Shown here: positions 34,594-43,437 of the stretch, one piece after another
Layout of the letters: each line of letters begins with the position of its first letter
Numbering within the stretch: the stretch's first letter is position 1
From: a virus
IMG/VR virus record: IMGVR_UViG_3300005914_000014
Location: 1 to 50,110 of that record
Direction: 5' to 3' (one strand)
Length of the DNA stretch: 50,110 bases
The notes under the pieces: generated by a model
Database searches by the model: none
Seen by the model: the letters and a program-made list of their open reading frames with translations, nothing else
What the model was told of the DNA's origin: nothing
Program-made: the position numbers and the translations under genes

Positions 34594-34856
34594 TGTCAAA
34601 TATACATAACATCGGCACCACTCAACCACCCCGACGACCTGCATTAAATGCAAGTGACTTTAAAGATATCCTATGCACCAAATGTAACGGAGATTTGTTT
34701 CTAGAGTCTTATAAGTTTAAAAGAGTGAGTAAACTACTAGTTGGCACTGATAAGGATCAAATTGTTCCAATTAAAGTGTATGTATGCACAAATTGCGGTA
34801 CTCTATTGAACGAGTTGCTGCCGAAAGACGTGTCGGTCAGTGGCAGAGCAAAGTAG
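34593..34856 (+). CDS. Zinc-ribbon protein (87 aa)
   Basis: Two CxxC knuckles: ILCTKCNGDLF (about residues 28-31) and VYVCTNCGTLL (about 65-68), a typical zinc ribbon of about 40 residues. The N-terminus is proline-rich (TTQPPRRPAL). A small nucleic-acid or protein-binding factor is likely. The start overlaps the previous stop (TAATG). The last 17 nt overlap the next small gene. Confidence 0.72.
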   Translation: MSNIHNIGTTQPPRRPALNASDFKDILCTKCNGDLFLESYKFKRVSKLLVGTDKDQIVPIKVYVCTNCGTLLNELLPKDVSVSGRAK

Positions 34857-34980
34857 AAAGCCTGGGCAAAACGGAAAGGGGTCTACCCCAAGACCAATGA
34901 ACGTGACGAAGTCAGAATATGCAAAAAATTGGATACGCATATTCGGAGAAAAAACTCCATCAGACGAAAAAAAACCATAA
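34840..34980 (+). CDS. Small conserved basic protein (46 aa, GTG start)
   Basis: GTG at 34840 is the only start in this frame. The protein reads SRKPGQNGKGSTPRPMNVTK, then SEYAKNWIRIFGEKTPS. This matches a small phage family remembered as RKPG.NGKG..PR.......NWd.IFgkk, found in many unrelated phages with unknown function. An ATG at 34900 would remove the conserved half, so GTG is preferred. The recognisable sequence makes it credible despite its length. Confidence 0.72.
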   Translation: MAEQSRKPGQNGKGSTPRPMNVTKSEYAKNWIRIFGEKTPSDEKKP

Positions 34981-35011
34981 ACATTGGTAGATTGATATCA
35001 CATATATATTA

Positions 35012-35125
35012 ATGCTTGCATGCATGTTAATTTTAATTCACCCAGTTGGACTCACTTGGGTGATTGCTACATTAACCATAGGATCACTAACAAAAAAACA
35101 TTATGATAATTGGTATAAACGGTAA
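35012..35125 (+). CDS. Possible 37-aa membrane peptide
   Basis: MLACMLILIHPVGLTWVIAT then LTIGSLTKKHYDNWYKR: one hydrophobic helix with a basic C-terminus. It fills a 120-nt gap and overlaps the dNMP kinase start. There is no clear ribosome site. A weak promoter-like TTGGTA-N15-TATATT (34984-35010) lies just upstream. Small single-span proteins are common in phages, but chance cannot be excluded. Confidence 0.35.
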   Translation: MLACMLILIHPVGLTWVIATLTIGSLTKKHYDNWYKR

Positions 35126-35738
35126 AATTGGTCACGGTAAGGATGCACTAGCATCCATGCTAGTGAAGTTGGATAGTCAACTTAAGATACGGAAGTTTGC
35201 ACATCCCATAAAAAAACTATGTGCGCAGTTAATTGGGTGCAGTATTAAAGACCTCGAGTGCCAGGACTTTAAAAATACTACACTATCCAAGGTATGGGAT
35301 TATTGCACCCTCTCCGACAATGTGAAGTACTCATATCACTCAACTGAAGTTGCATGTGCAATTAAACGAGGTGAATATGTGAGTACGCATCAAATGACCG
35401 TGCGTGACTTATTACAACGCATTGGCACGGATGCATGCCGTGATATGGTTCATCCAGATATATGGGTTAATTCTATGTTTAGTAGTTATAATTTACTAGT
35501 AGATAACTGGATTATATCAGACGTTAGATTTCCGAACGAAGCTCAGCATATAAGGTATATGGGAGGCATTTTGATTAAAATAATCAGGACAACCACATGC
35601 ACCTCATATCATTCATCCGAATGTGCACTTGATGAATTTACTGATTGGGATTATGTGATTGACAATAATGGATCACTCACCGACTTGCAACACAAAGTTA
35701 CGATGATATATAATAAAATTACGAACCCACCCACTTAA
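35103..35738 (+). CDS. Deoxynucleoside monophosphate kinase (T4 gp1-like)
   Basis: 211 residues. The P-loop is GKIGHGKD (7-14), with Asp after Lys as in phage dNMP kinases; IRKFAHPIKKLCAQLIG and the DVRFPNEAQHIRYMGG phrase complete the family pattern. It phosphorylates dNMPs (and, in T4, modified dNMP) to feed dNTP synthesis. The leader is A-rich and ends ACATTATG. The next gene (gp62-like) starts directly after the stop. Confidence 0.85.
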   Translation: MIIGINGKIGHGKDALASMLVKLDSQLKIRKFAHPIKKLCAQLIGCSIKDLECQDFKNTTLSKVWDYCTLSDNVKYSYHSTEVACAIKRGEYVSTHQMTVRDLLQRIGTDACRDMVHPDIWVNSMFSSYNLLVDNWIISDVRFPNEAQHIRYMGGILIKIIRTTTCTSYHSSECALDEFTDWDYVIDNNGSLTDLQHKVTMIYNKITNPPT

Positions 35739-36206
35739 ATGCCACGCATTAAAAAAGAAAAATCTTCTAAGATTAAAGTCAAAGGATTATTCGATCATAT
35801 AACGCAAGTTACATCTGCGAAGAAAGATAACTACTGGAATTCTATGTCAGAGTCTGAACGAAAATCGTTCTCACCATACATGGTTTATAGATTTTTATCA
35901 ATGAATATGGAATATGTAGATTTAATTAATCAACTACAATTTTATAACCTGCAACCAAAGCAGGTATATGATGTATTGATGGATATCCTACCTAAGAAAA
36001 AGGTATGGAGTAAGTACCTAAAGGGGTCACCCATCGACACTGCGTCTGAATATATTTTATCTGACCACTATGAGTTAGGAACACGTGATATTAAGTTTAA
36101 CCTAAACTTACTCACACCCGATGAACAACAATTATTAATAGAAAATATAAAGAATTTATATGGAGAACGATACAACAGTTCAACCAGCAAAAGTAAAAAG
36201 AGTTAG
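35739..36206 (+). CDS. gp62: Clamp loader small subunit (T4 gp62-like)
   Basis: 155 residues (T4 gp62: 187). KSFSPYMVYRFLSMNMEYVD, followed by a helix and MDILPKKKVWSKYLKG, corresponds to the T4 gp62 block (KDYSKFMVENALSQFPE ... VPRGKRYGKWAK). It completes the gp44/gp62 clamp loader but is encoded about 2.2 kb from gp44, unlike the adjacent T4 arrangement. The end overlaps the next gene by 47 nt. Confidence 0.78.
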   Translation: MPRIKKEKSSKIKVKGLFDHITQVTSAKKDNYWNSMSESERKSFSPYMVYRFLSMNMEYVDLINQLQFYNLQPKQVYDVLMDILPKKKVWSKYLKGSPIDTASEYILSDHYELGTRDIKFNLNLLTPDEQQLLIENIKNLYGERYNSSTSKSKKS

Positions 36207-37110
36207 TTATTCTCAGTACGGACTGTATAAAAAATGCGGACTCGCATACAAGTACAAATACATAGATAAACTTTCTATCAATGAAACAGGCATAGCACTA
36301 TTATTCGGTACGGCCATGCACGACACGGTTCAATCATACCTATACACTATATATAATAAAAAGACAATCGACGAAGATACGATTGTAAATGATATCAACC
36401 TATTTCCGTACATGCGAAATGTTGGTACTAAATTTCAACGACTTGATACTGAGAAGTTACTCAAGGATAGATTATACTTCGAAGTATCCGAAGTAGACCC
36501 AGCACACCGTGATACGTGGATAACCAAGGAAGAATTAATAGAGCATTATCAGGATGGTCTGGAAATCTTGAAGTACATAGAAGACAAACGAAGTGACTGG
36601 TTTAAGCTTACAGGCATGAAACTAGAATCAATTGAATATAAGTTAGAAAAAGAAATACGACCAGGCATTCAATTCATTGGGTATATCGACTTGGTATTCA
36701 AGGACGCAAGTGGTTGCTATGTAATAATAGATTTAAAGACATCCAAGTCAGGGTGGAGTAGTTATCATAAAAATGATAAAACAAAGACTAATCAAAACTT
36801 ATTATATAAAAGATTTTTTAGTGAATTACTAGGTGTCTCGGAGGATATGATTTCGGTTGAGTTCTTAATTTTAAAACGAAAAATAGATAACGATGCCCAA
36901 TATGCTAATATGAAAAAACGTCTGCAGCGATTTGTGCCACCTAGTGGTAAGGGAAGTGTTAATAATGCAATAGATGATTTCATGCAATTCGTTGACAGTG
37001 TCCATGTCGATAAGACTGATAAGTTTCTGCCTAACCCTAGTAAATTTAATTGTACTTATTGTGAGTTTTATAATAGGAATATTTGCACCAAAAACTTCTT
37101 TACATCATAA
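36160..37110 (+). CDS. PD-(D/E)XK exonuclease with Fe-S cysteines (Cas4/AddB-like)
   Basis: 316 residues. Starts with SYSQYGLYKKCGLAYKYKYI (C26), then FGTAMHDTVQ (H54), GYIDLVF (D177), IIDLKTSKSGW (D191, K193) and a downstream helix with Q212-N213. The C-terminus carries C298-x2-C301-x7-C309. One N-terminal plus three C-terminal Cys is the iron-sulphur arrangement of Cas4 and AddB nucleases. Likely processes DNA ends in recombination or degrades host DNA. No cas genes are nearby. It ends at a terminator. Confidence 0.85.
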   Translation: MENDTTVQPAKVKRVSYSQYGLYKKCGLAYKYKYIDKLSINETGIALLFGTAMHDTVQSYLYTIYNKKTIDEDTIVNDINLFPYMRNVGTKFQRLDTEKLLKDRLYFEVSEVDPAHRDTWITKEELIEHYQDGLEILKYIEDKRSDWFKLTGMKLESIEYKLEKEIRPGIQFIGYIDLVFKDASGCYVIIDLKTSKSGWSSYHKNDKTKTNQNLLYKRFFSELLGVSEDMISVEFLILKRKIDNDAQYANMKKRLQRFVPPSGKGSVNNAIDDFMQFVDSVHVDKTDKFLPNPSKFNCTYCEFYNRNICTKNFFTS

Positions 37111-37145
37111 ACTACTCAGACATAACATGAGAGTTTTTTTTTCTT
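37109..37145 (+). terminator. Rho-independent terminator (bulged stem)
   Basis: AAACTACTCA pairs with TGAGAGTTT when one A is bulged, followed by nine T residues and TTTCTTTC-like sequence. It closes the gp62/Cas4-like unit. Confidence 0.7.
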
Positions 37146-37169
37146 TCTTGGTAAAACTAGTTGTTATAT

Positions 37170-37188
37170 ATATTTATATATATAAATA
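37170..37188 (+). promoter_or_regulatory. Overlapping TATTTATA / TATAAATA boxes
   Basis: TATTTATA (37171-37178) and the exact T4 late box TATAAATA (37181-37188) lie after a terminator and 17-27 nt before the ATG at 37206. A T4-type late promoter is plausible; the region is pure AT, so chance is a concern. Confidence 0.4.
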
Positions 37189-37205
37189 AAGTAATAACAC
37201 TATAT

Positions 37206-37403
37206 ATGCAAAATGAACTAAAATTAACTTCAGTTAAGGTTCTTTCAGAACTTCACGCAAAATTCAAACAAACTTCTATTGATAATAACTTCAATTTACA
37301 AAAATTGGTAAATCGAGCAATGTATTTGTATATTAATGATATAGAATTTCAAAAATCACTCGAACAGTATACTGACTTAAAGTCTATACATAAAAATTTA
37401 TAA
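37206..37403 (+). CDS. Ribbon-helix-helix-like DNA-binding protein (65 aa)
   Basis: From the ATG at 37206 the protein reads ELKLTSVKVLSELHAKFKQT, then SIDNNFNLQKLVNRAMYLYI. The pattern of one short strand (KLTSVKV), a helix with the (L)..kFk..., a turn and a second helix (LQKLVNRAMYLYIND) fits the Arc/MetJ RHH fold. Such dimers repress promoters. It precedes the glycosyltransferase cassette by 16 nt. An upstream in-frame ATG at 37161 is unlikely because it would cover the late box. Confidence 0.65.
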   Translation: MQNELKLTSVKVLSELHAKFKQTSIDNNFNLQKLVNRAMYLYINDIEFQKSLEQYTDLKSIHKNL

Positions 37404-37418
37404 AATTACATTTATTAA

Positions 37419-38945
37419 ATGAATAAAAGAAAAAAAATACTACTACTATCCGACGACCTACGACTACCGTCCGGTGTTGGTGGTGTTTCGAAAGATATAG
37501 TACTTGGAACAGTTGACACATTTGATTGGGTTCAATTAGGTGCTGCCATAAATCACCCAGACCAGGGTCAGATAATAGACTTGTCTGCAGATGCCATTGC
37601 AAAATCCGGAGTAGCAGATGCCTCAGTTAAACTATATCCATGGGGCGGTTATGGTGATGCAACGGTTCTGCGAGAGATAATAGAACGTGAAAACATAGAT
37701 GCTATACTACACTTCACAGACCCAAGATTTTGGACATGGTTATACCAAATAGAACGAGAAATTCGTAATCATTATAAAATACCCATATTATATTATAATA
37801 TCTGGGACTCTGGCAACGATCCAGACTTCAATGCTGATGCGTATGCGTCATGTGACTCACTGTATGCAATAAGCAAGCAAACCTACGGCATAAACGTACG
37901 TACGTTGACACGGATGTACAACGACGAGGTTGAGTTAATTGATACCAATGGAGACACTATTGATATATCCGATGTAGATATTTCTGAAAACATGTGGGGT
38001 GTTAATGATGCACACACACCTGTACACATACAACCATCTGATACACAAAAACGTAAAATTAAAGTTGCGTACATACCACATGGCATATCTACTGATGTAT
38101 TTAAACCAATAGACGACACCGATCCATCACTGATAAGCATGCGTCAAAAGTTATTTGCAGATAAAACTTCCAATTTTACGTTATTCTATAATAGTAGAAA
38201 TATCAGAAGGAAAATGGTACCTGATGTAATATACTCATTCAACGAATTCTTGATGGCATTGCCTGTGGAGGATCGATATAATGTACACTTGCTCATGCAC
38301 ACTACACGAGTCGATGTAAACGGAACTGATTTGAATGCAGTCATTGAGAAACTAGTAGATCCACAATATCACTCACAATTTATTTTCAGTGATGCGAAGT
38401 TATCTGACGTTGATATGAATTTGTTGTATAACATTGCAGATGCCACTATAGGAATTGCATCTAATGAAGGGTTTGGACTATCTACAGCAGAGTCCCTTTC
38501 TGCAGGAACTCCTATCATAGTTAATGTTACAGGTGGTCTACAAGATCAATGCGGATTCTCCTTCAAGGGGAGTGAATCATATCTAACCGAATCAGACTAT
38601 ATTGAACTTGGATCACTTCATGACATTCGTAAGTGGAAGTCTGCAGTGTCGTGGGGTGCGTGGGCATTTCCTATATGGCCTGCGTCTGTGAGTGTAGTTG
38701 GTTCTCCCCCCACACCATATATAACAGACGATCGTGCTAGTAATTATGATGTCATCGACGCCATCCGAGAGGTATACTTAACTCCCGCAGAAATACGCAG
38801 TGAAATAGGTAAGTTAGGTAGAACTTGGTTGATGGGTGATGGTAAACTAAATATAAAATTAATGACAGATTTATTTAAACATAACATAACAGATGATATT
38901 AATCGATTTAAAGTTAGAGATGCATTTGAGGTCATATCACTATGA
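37419..38945 (+). CDS. Glycosyltransferase, GT-B fold (GT4-like), 1
   Basis: 508 residues. The N-terminal half begins KILLLSDDLRLPSGVGGVSK. The C-terminal half has VAYIPHGISTDVFKP, TLFYNSRNIRRKMVPDVI, and IGIASNEGFGLSTAESLSAG followed by TPIIVNVTGG, the GT4 donor-site region with the EGFGLS..E motif. Transfers a sugar from a nucleotide donor. It overlaps the next glycosyltransferase by ATGA and opens a six-gene glycan cassette (to 43437). Confidence 0.9.
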   Translation: MNKRKKILLLSDDLRLPSGVGGVSKDIVLGTVDTFDWVQLGAAINHPDQGQIIDLSADAIAKSGVADASVKLYPWGGYGDATVLREIIERENIDAILHFTDPRFWTWLYQIEREIRNHYKIPILYYNIWDSGNDPDFNADAYASCDSLYAISKQTYGINVRTLTRMYNDEVELIDTNGDTIDISDVDISENMWGVNDAHTPVHIQPSDTQKRKIKVAYIPHGISTDVFKPIDDTDPSLISMRQKLFADKTSNFTLFYNSRNIRRKMVPDVIYSFNEFLMALPVEDRYNVHLLMHTTRVDVNGTDLNAVIEKLVDPQYHSQFIFSDAKLSDVDMNLLYNIADATIGIASNEGFGLSTAESLSAGTPIIVNVTGGLQDQCGFSFKGSESYLTESDYIELGSLHDIRKWKSAVSWGAWAFPIWPASVSVVGSPPTPYITDDRASNYDVIDAIREVYLTPAEIRSEIGKLGRTWLMGDGKLNIKLMTDLFKHNITDDINRFKVRDAFEVISL

Positions 38946-40231
38946 GTAAACCACGATTAGTTATAAGTTGTCCTATAAAAACTCGGAGTGGATATGGAGA
39001 CCATGCACGAGACTTGGTAATGTCACTTCGCAATATGGACATGTTTGATATTAAAATAATATCACAACTATGGGGTAGTACACCTATGACAGCGCTCCAA
39101 GCAGGTAATGAGTTTCATGACTGGATTAAGTCTAATATAGTGACTGCACAATTAACGGAGAGGCCTGACGTATGGGTTCAAGTAACAGTACCAAATGAAT
39201 TTCAAGCAGTAGGCAAATACAACATTGGAATCACAGCTGGCATAGAATCGACCGTGGTATCCAAACCGTGGATTGATGGTATGAATCGAATGGATATTAA
39301 TATAGTTCCATCCGAACATTCTAAACTTTCCTTTACCAATACTTCATATAATGCACAACAAGACGGACGTGATATTGGTGTAGTTAGGGTCACTAAACCG
39401 ATCGAAGTACTATTCGAAGGATTCAATGAGCACATTTTTACCAAGGCACTCGATGAAGATGCAACGACCTCCATCAATAATGCACTATCAGTTGTAACTC
39501 AACCATTTGCATATCTATTCGTAGGGCATTGGTTACAAGGCACTCATGGGCATGATAGAAAAGATGTGGGAACTCTCATAGATACTTTCATATCTACATT
39601 TAAACATACGACATCACCACCTGCATTGATTCTTAAAACATCAAATGCAACTCCATCGGTGATGGATAAACGTGATATGGTATCACGCATAAATGCAATA
39701 AAAAGTAAGTTTGGTGGTAATACACCACCTATTTATTTAATACATGGTGAGTTGACCGACCGAGAGATGAATGCATTGTATCGACATAAGAAGATAAAGG
39801 CAATGGTTTCATTCACTAAAGGTGAGGGCTTTGGTAGACCACTGTTAGAATTCAGCATCACAGGCAAACCTGTGATAGCATCCAACTTCAGTGGTCATCT
39901 AGACTTCCTCGATGCAGACAAAGCAGTGCTATTATCAGGATCAATACAGAAAATTCATAAATCAGTTGCATGGAAAGATGTATTAATTGAAGAAAGTGGT
40001 TGGTTCTATGTAGACACTGTCAAAGCATCCAAGATGCTGAAGGACATCTTCAAGCATTATAACAAATACCACGAGAGAAGCAGACCCCTTGGAACAAAAA
40101 ACACTAAAAAGTTTTCTTTAACAGAGATGACATCTCAATTTAAAAAAATTATAGACGATTGTGTTCCAGAATTTCCAAAAGAAGTGCCATTGTCACTTAC
40201 CAACTTACCAACATTAACAAAAATTGATTAA
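38942..40231 (+). CDS. Glycosyltransferase, GT-B fold (GT4-like), 2
   Basis: 429 residues. ISCPIKTRSGYGDHARDLVM at the start, PSEHSKLSF, and the donor-site phrase SFTKGEGFGRPLLEFSITGK then PVIASNFSGH mark a GT4-type enzyme. The pattern KGEGFGRP..E is conserved between this and the upstream gene, so both probably act in the same pathway on successive sugars. Acceptor unknown: candidates are virion proteins, DNA bases or host surface glycans. Confidence 0.88.
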   Translation: MSKPRLVISCPIKTRSGYGDHARDLVMSLRNMDMFDIKIISQLWGSTPMTALQAGNEFHDWIKSNIVTAQLTERPDVWVQVTVPNEFQAVGKYNIGITAGIESTVVSKPWIDGMNRMDINIVPSEHSKLSFTNTSYNAQQDGRDIGVVRVTKPIEVLFEGFNEHIFTKALDEDATTSINNALSVVTQPFAYLFVGHWLQGTHGHDRKDVGTLIDTFISTFKHTTSPPALILKTSNATPSVMDKRDMVSRINAIKSKFGGNTPPIYLIHGELTDREMNALYRHKKIKAMVSFTKGEGFGRPLLEFSITGKPVIASNFSGHLDFLDADKAVLLSGSIQKIHKSVAWKDVLIEESGWFYVDTVKASKMLKDIFKHYNKYHERSRPLGTKNTKKFSLTEMTSQFKKIIDDCVPEFPKEVPLSLTNLPTLTKID

Positions 40232-40235
40232 CATT

Positions 40236-40877
40236 ATGAAAGAGATACGTATTAGTTATGCTATCACAGTGTGTGATGAATATGAAGAGTTTAAAAATTT
40301 ATTATCTATATTAACTAAACATAAAAGAAGTGATGATGAAATATGCGTTCTGCTAGATTCACCAAAGGCAAACAACGAATTCACGAAGTTTTTACACCAC
40401 GAGAAATCGCAGGGCAATATAGTGTTACGTGAGTCTTCATTCCAAGGACACTTCGCCAGATGGAAGAATGAATTGATGTCAATGTGTAACAAAGACTATG
40501 TAGTTAATATTGATGCAGATGAGTATCCAAATGTATTATTTCTCGAAAATATTCATCAAATGATAGCCGATAGTTCGGTCGATGTTATGTATGTTCCACG
40601 AGTTAATACGGTCGAGGGTATAACAGAATCGCACGTCTCGGAATGGGGTTGGCATGTCAATAAGAATGGATGGATTAACTTCCCTGATTATCAGTGTAGA
40701 GTAATTAAAAACACATATCCTCATATCAAATGGGAAAATCAAATACATGAAGTTCCGATTGGATTCAAAACATTCGCAAGAATTCCTGCATATGAAGAAC
40801 TTTCGTTCTACCATCAAAAGCACATAAGCAAGCAAGAACGTCAGAACAAGTTATACACTGAACTAGTAAATGGTTAG
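40236..40877 (+). CDS. Glycosyltransferase, GT-A fold (GT2-like)
   Basis: 213 residues from the ATG at 40236 (leader ends ACATTATG; a TTG at 40224 is less likely). RISYAITVCDEYEEFKNLLS is the N-terminal nucleotide-binding strand, YVVNIDADEYP carries a DxD-like metal motif, and WENQIHEVP is the acceptor-side phrase seen in this GT2 subgroup. Ends inside the start of the epimerase gene. Confidence 0.85.
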   Translation: MKEIRISYAITVCDEYEEFKNLLSILTKHKRSDDEICVLLDSPKANNEFTKFLHHEKSQGNIVLRESSFQGHFARWKNELMSMCNKDYVVNIDADEYPNVLFLENIHQMIADSSVDVMYVPRVNTVEGITESHVSEWGWHVNKNGWINFPDYQCRVIKNTYPHIKWENQIHEVPIGFKTFARIPAYEELSFYHQKHISKQERQNKLYTELVNG

Positions 40878-41868
40878 TGGTAAGGTATTAATCACCGGGG
40901 TTGCAGGACTACTAGGTAGTAGACTTGCACATTGGATTCATCAGCATACCGACTATCATGTAGTCGGAGTTGATGACTTGAGTGGTGGATTCTTAGACAT
41001 AGTTCCAGAGTCGGTTGAATTTCATAAGTTTGATTTAGTATCGGAATTTGATAGACTTGATTTATTATTTACATACAATGACTTTGCGTATGTATTTCAT
41101 ATGTCCGCATATGCAGCAGAGGGACTTAGCCCGTTTATTCGAACGTTTAACTATAATAACAATTTGGTGGCAACATCAAATATTGTAAACTGTTGCGTGA
41201 ATCACAAAGTAACACGACTAGTGTTCACGTCATCTATGGCGGTATATGGTAGTGGAACTCCACCATTTGCAGAAGATGCACCCTACAATCCAATCGATCC
41301 ATATGGAATAGCCAAGATGGCATGTGAGTTGGACATACAGCAAGCAGGCACTCAATTTGGTTTAGATTGGTGTATTATTCGACCTCATAATGTATATGGC
41401 ATTAACCAAAATATATGGGACAAGTATAGAAATGTGCTAGGCATCTGGATGTATCAACATTTGAATGACCAACCCATGACTATATTCGGAGATGGTGAGC
41501 AACACCGTGCGTTTAGTTACATTGATGATTGTCTGCGTCCACTATGGAATTCGGCAACTCTGCCAGCGGCATCTAATGAAATTATAAACTTGGGTGGGAC
41601 TCTTACATATTCTATAAACCAAGCAAATAAAACTCTAATTGACGTTATGGGGTCTGGTAGTTCGGTACACTTGCAGAAACGGCATGAAGTTAAATATGCA
41701 TACACAACGCATCAGAAATCAATTGACATATTACATTATAATGATGCTACGACACTTCGAGATGGATTAACTTCTATGTGGGAATGGGCAAAGAGTGCTC
41801 CAATGCGAGATAGATTCGTATGGAGTAGTTATGAAATTGAACAAGGAATCTATGACTTTTGGAAATAA
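40870..41868 (+). CDS. NAD-dependent sugar-nucleotide epimerase/dehydratase (extended SDR)
   Basis: 332 residues. Rossmann GxxGxxG in LITGVAGLLGSRL, VGVDDLSGG, then FTSSMAVYG and the catalytic YGIAK (Y...K) with IRPHNVYG and DCLRPLWNS. This is a GalE/RmlB-like enzyme that alters a nucleotide sugar for the neighbouring transferases. All main catalytic motifs (TSS, YxxxK) are present, so it is probably active. Starts 8 nt inside the previous gene. Confidence 0.93.
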   Translation: MVSGKVLITGVAGLLGSRLAHWIHQHTDYHVVGVDDLSGGFLDIVPESVEFHKFDLVSEFDRLDLLFTYNDFAYVFHMSAYAAEGLSPFIRTFNYNNNLVATSNIVNCCVNHKVTRLVFTSSMAVYGSGTPPFAEDAPYNPIDPYGIAKMACELDIQQAGTQFGLDWCIIRPHNVYGINQNIWDKYRNVLGIWMYQHLNDQPMTIFGDGEQHRAFSYIDDCLRPLWNSATLPAASNEIINLGGTLTYSINQANKTLIDVMGSGSSVHLQKRHEVKYAYTTHQKSIDILHYNDATTLRDGLTSMWEWAKSAPMRDRFVWSSYEIEQGIYDFWK

Positions 41869-41919
41869 CGATTAACTCACTTAAAAGATTTAGAAAATTA
41901 ATTACCCATCCACACATAC

Positions 41920-41959
41920 GGTGATGATTGGGGTTCCACGGACAACAAACATTATGAAA
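41920..41959 (+). repeat. Repeated 40-nt leader, copy A
   Basis: GGTGATGATTGGGGTTCCAC, then GGACAACAAACATTATGAAA. It ends in the start codon of the gene at 41954. Copy B at 49235 has only a few substitutions over the same length and also ends at a start codon. In frame it also encodes GDDWGSTDNKHYE, so it may be the relic of a coding end. Confidence 0.85.
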
Positions 41960-42664
41960 ATATTATATAGAATATCCGATGCTGGATATAGTAAAGTAAA
42001 ACCTGCATATGTCAATAATGAAAGTTGCTTAAAAAACTTCACCAATGTATTTGATGCATGTGATATAACTATTATAGCAGATAATATTTCTAGAGAAACC
42101 AATGCCATGATACAGAGGTACGTTGACAGTAGTTCTATTATACACGTGTCTATCGGACATGGGGCAGGTACGTTTAATATAGCATTGGATATTGCACTCA
42201 CATACCATGAGGATGAAGTTGTATATTTCGTCGAGAATGACTATCTACATAGGGTAGAGTCTCCCACAATCCTTGCAGAGGGTATTGGATTAGGTTCTAG
42301 TTTCGTGTCGTTATATGACCATCCTGATAAATATATGAACGGATCTGTCGGTGGGAATCCATACGTCGTGGATGGTGGTGAGGTAACTAGGGTGCTTAGG
42401 TCTGACAATTGCTGGTGGAAACTAACCAACTCAACATCAATGACATTCGCATCACGTGTTGCGACATTGCGAAAAACTGAGTCTGTAATGCGCAAGTGGA
42501 CTAGTGGAGACCACCCCAACGATTTTAGTATGTTTTTAGAACTACGAGACATTGGAGAGTCATTACTAACTCCTATTCCAGGATATTCAACACATGGGGA
42601 AACTGCATGGTTAGCACCTAGTCCCGTGGGAATGAATGCAATTGAATATTGGAGCACTGTATGA
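41954..42664 (+). CDS. Glycosyltransferase-like protein (236 aa)
   Basis: The start at ATG 41954 follows copy A of the repeated leader; a GTG at 41921 would add 11 residues encoded by the leader. KILYRISDAGYSKVKPAYVN opens the protein. VVYFVENDYLHR has an END motif in the place of DxD, and ALDIALTYHEDEVVYF fits the GT-A core. AWLAPSPVGMNAIEYW closes it. It is linked to the following GT2 gene by an ATGA overlap. The type of sugar is unknown. Confidence 0.7.
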   Translation: MKILYRISDAGYSKVKPAYVNNESCLKNFTNVFDACDITIIADNISRETNAMIQRYVDSSSIIHVSIGHGAGTFNIALDIALTYHEDEVVYFVENDYLHRVESPTILAEGIGLGSSFVSLYDHPDKYMNGSVGGNPYVVDGGEVTRVLRSDNCWWKLTNSTSMTFASRVATLRKTESVMRKWTSGDHPNDFSMFLELRDIGESLLTPIPGYSTHGETAWLAPSPVGMNAIEYWSTV

Positions 42665-43437
42665 TATCGGTTATTATTCCAACGCACAAAGCACCTGCTA
42701 TTTTAGACATATGTCTAATGAGTTGCATTCGTGGACAACGCAATATAAATGAAATTATTGTGGTGGTTGATGGATTTTATGATTTAAACAAAGAAGTTTT
42801 GTATAAATGGAAGGATCACATTAATATATTAAACATAGGTAAGAATGTCGGACTGAGTATGGCGACAAACTTAGGTGTTTATAATGCGTCACATGAAATG
42901 ATATTGATTGTAAATGATGATAATGTATTTCCAGAAAATTGGGATACTCGATTGATCAATGATTACGTAGTGGGTGATGTACTATCTCCGAATCAAATAG
43001 AACCAACACTATCAATGTTTAAACAGTTTAATATACATAATCTTGGTCGATCTGACAAAGACTTTTCAATAGAAAAATTTTGGAATTACGAGACTCACAT
43101 ATCCAAAAACCTCGTTGAAACCACAGGTAGTACATTGCCTGTGTTTATGCAAAAATATGATTACTTAAGGGTAGGTGGGTGGGACGTGTCCTATCCAGGG
43201 ATGCAGTTCGTTGATTGGGAATTCTTTATGAAGTTGGAAATGGCAGGTTTGAGAATGACTCGAACGTATAATGTACATTTTTATCACTTCGTGTCTATCA
43301 CCGATGGGATTGAATCAGATATAGTGTCTGATGCTAAGTCTGAGGTCGAGGTACGCTGCCTTGCATATTTTAAATACAAGTGGGGTGTCATACCAAGTCA
43401 CAATCCAACTACTAACTCTAAATTAGTAAAAATTTAA
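42661..43437 (+). CDS. Glycosyltransferase family 2 (GT-A)
   Basis: 258 residues. ISVIIPTHKAPAILDICLMS, EIIVVVDGFYD, GKNVGLSMATNLGVYNASHE and MILIVNDDNVFP (DD in the DxD position), then GGWDVSYPGMQFVDWEFFMK are classic GT2 parts. ATG at 42661 overlaps the upstream stop (ATGA); an upstream TTG is less likely. It is the last gene of the glycan cassette. Confidence 0.93.
   Translation: MISVIIPTHKAPAILDICLMSCIRGQRNINEIIVVVDGFYDLNKEVLYKWKDHINILNIGKNVGLSMATNLGVYNASHEMILIVNDDNVFPENWDTRLINDYVVGDVLSPNQIEPTLSMFKQFNIHNLGRSDKDFSIEKFWNYETHISKNLVETTGSTLPVFMQKYDYLRVGGWDVSYPGMQFVDWEFFMKLEMAGLRMTRTYNVHFYHFVSITDGIESDIVSDAKSEVEVRCLAYFKYKWGVIPSHNPTTNSKLVKI

Noticed and set aside
35042-35072. Terminator at TCACCCA/TGGGTGA
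   Set aside because: The stem is present, but no T run follows and the small ORF at 35012 reads through it.
36160-37110. Cas4 as part of a CRISPR-Cas system
   Set aside because: No cas1, cas2 or repeats in the window; neighbours are replication genes.
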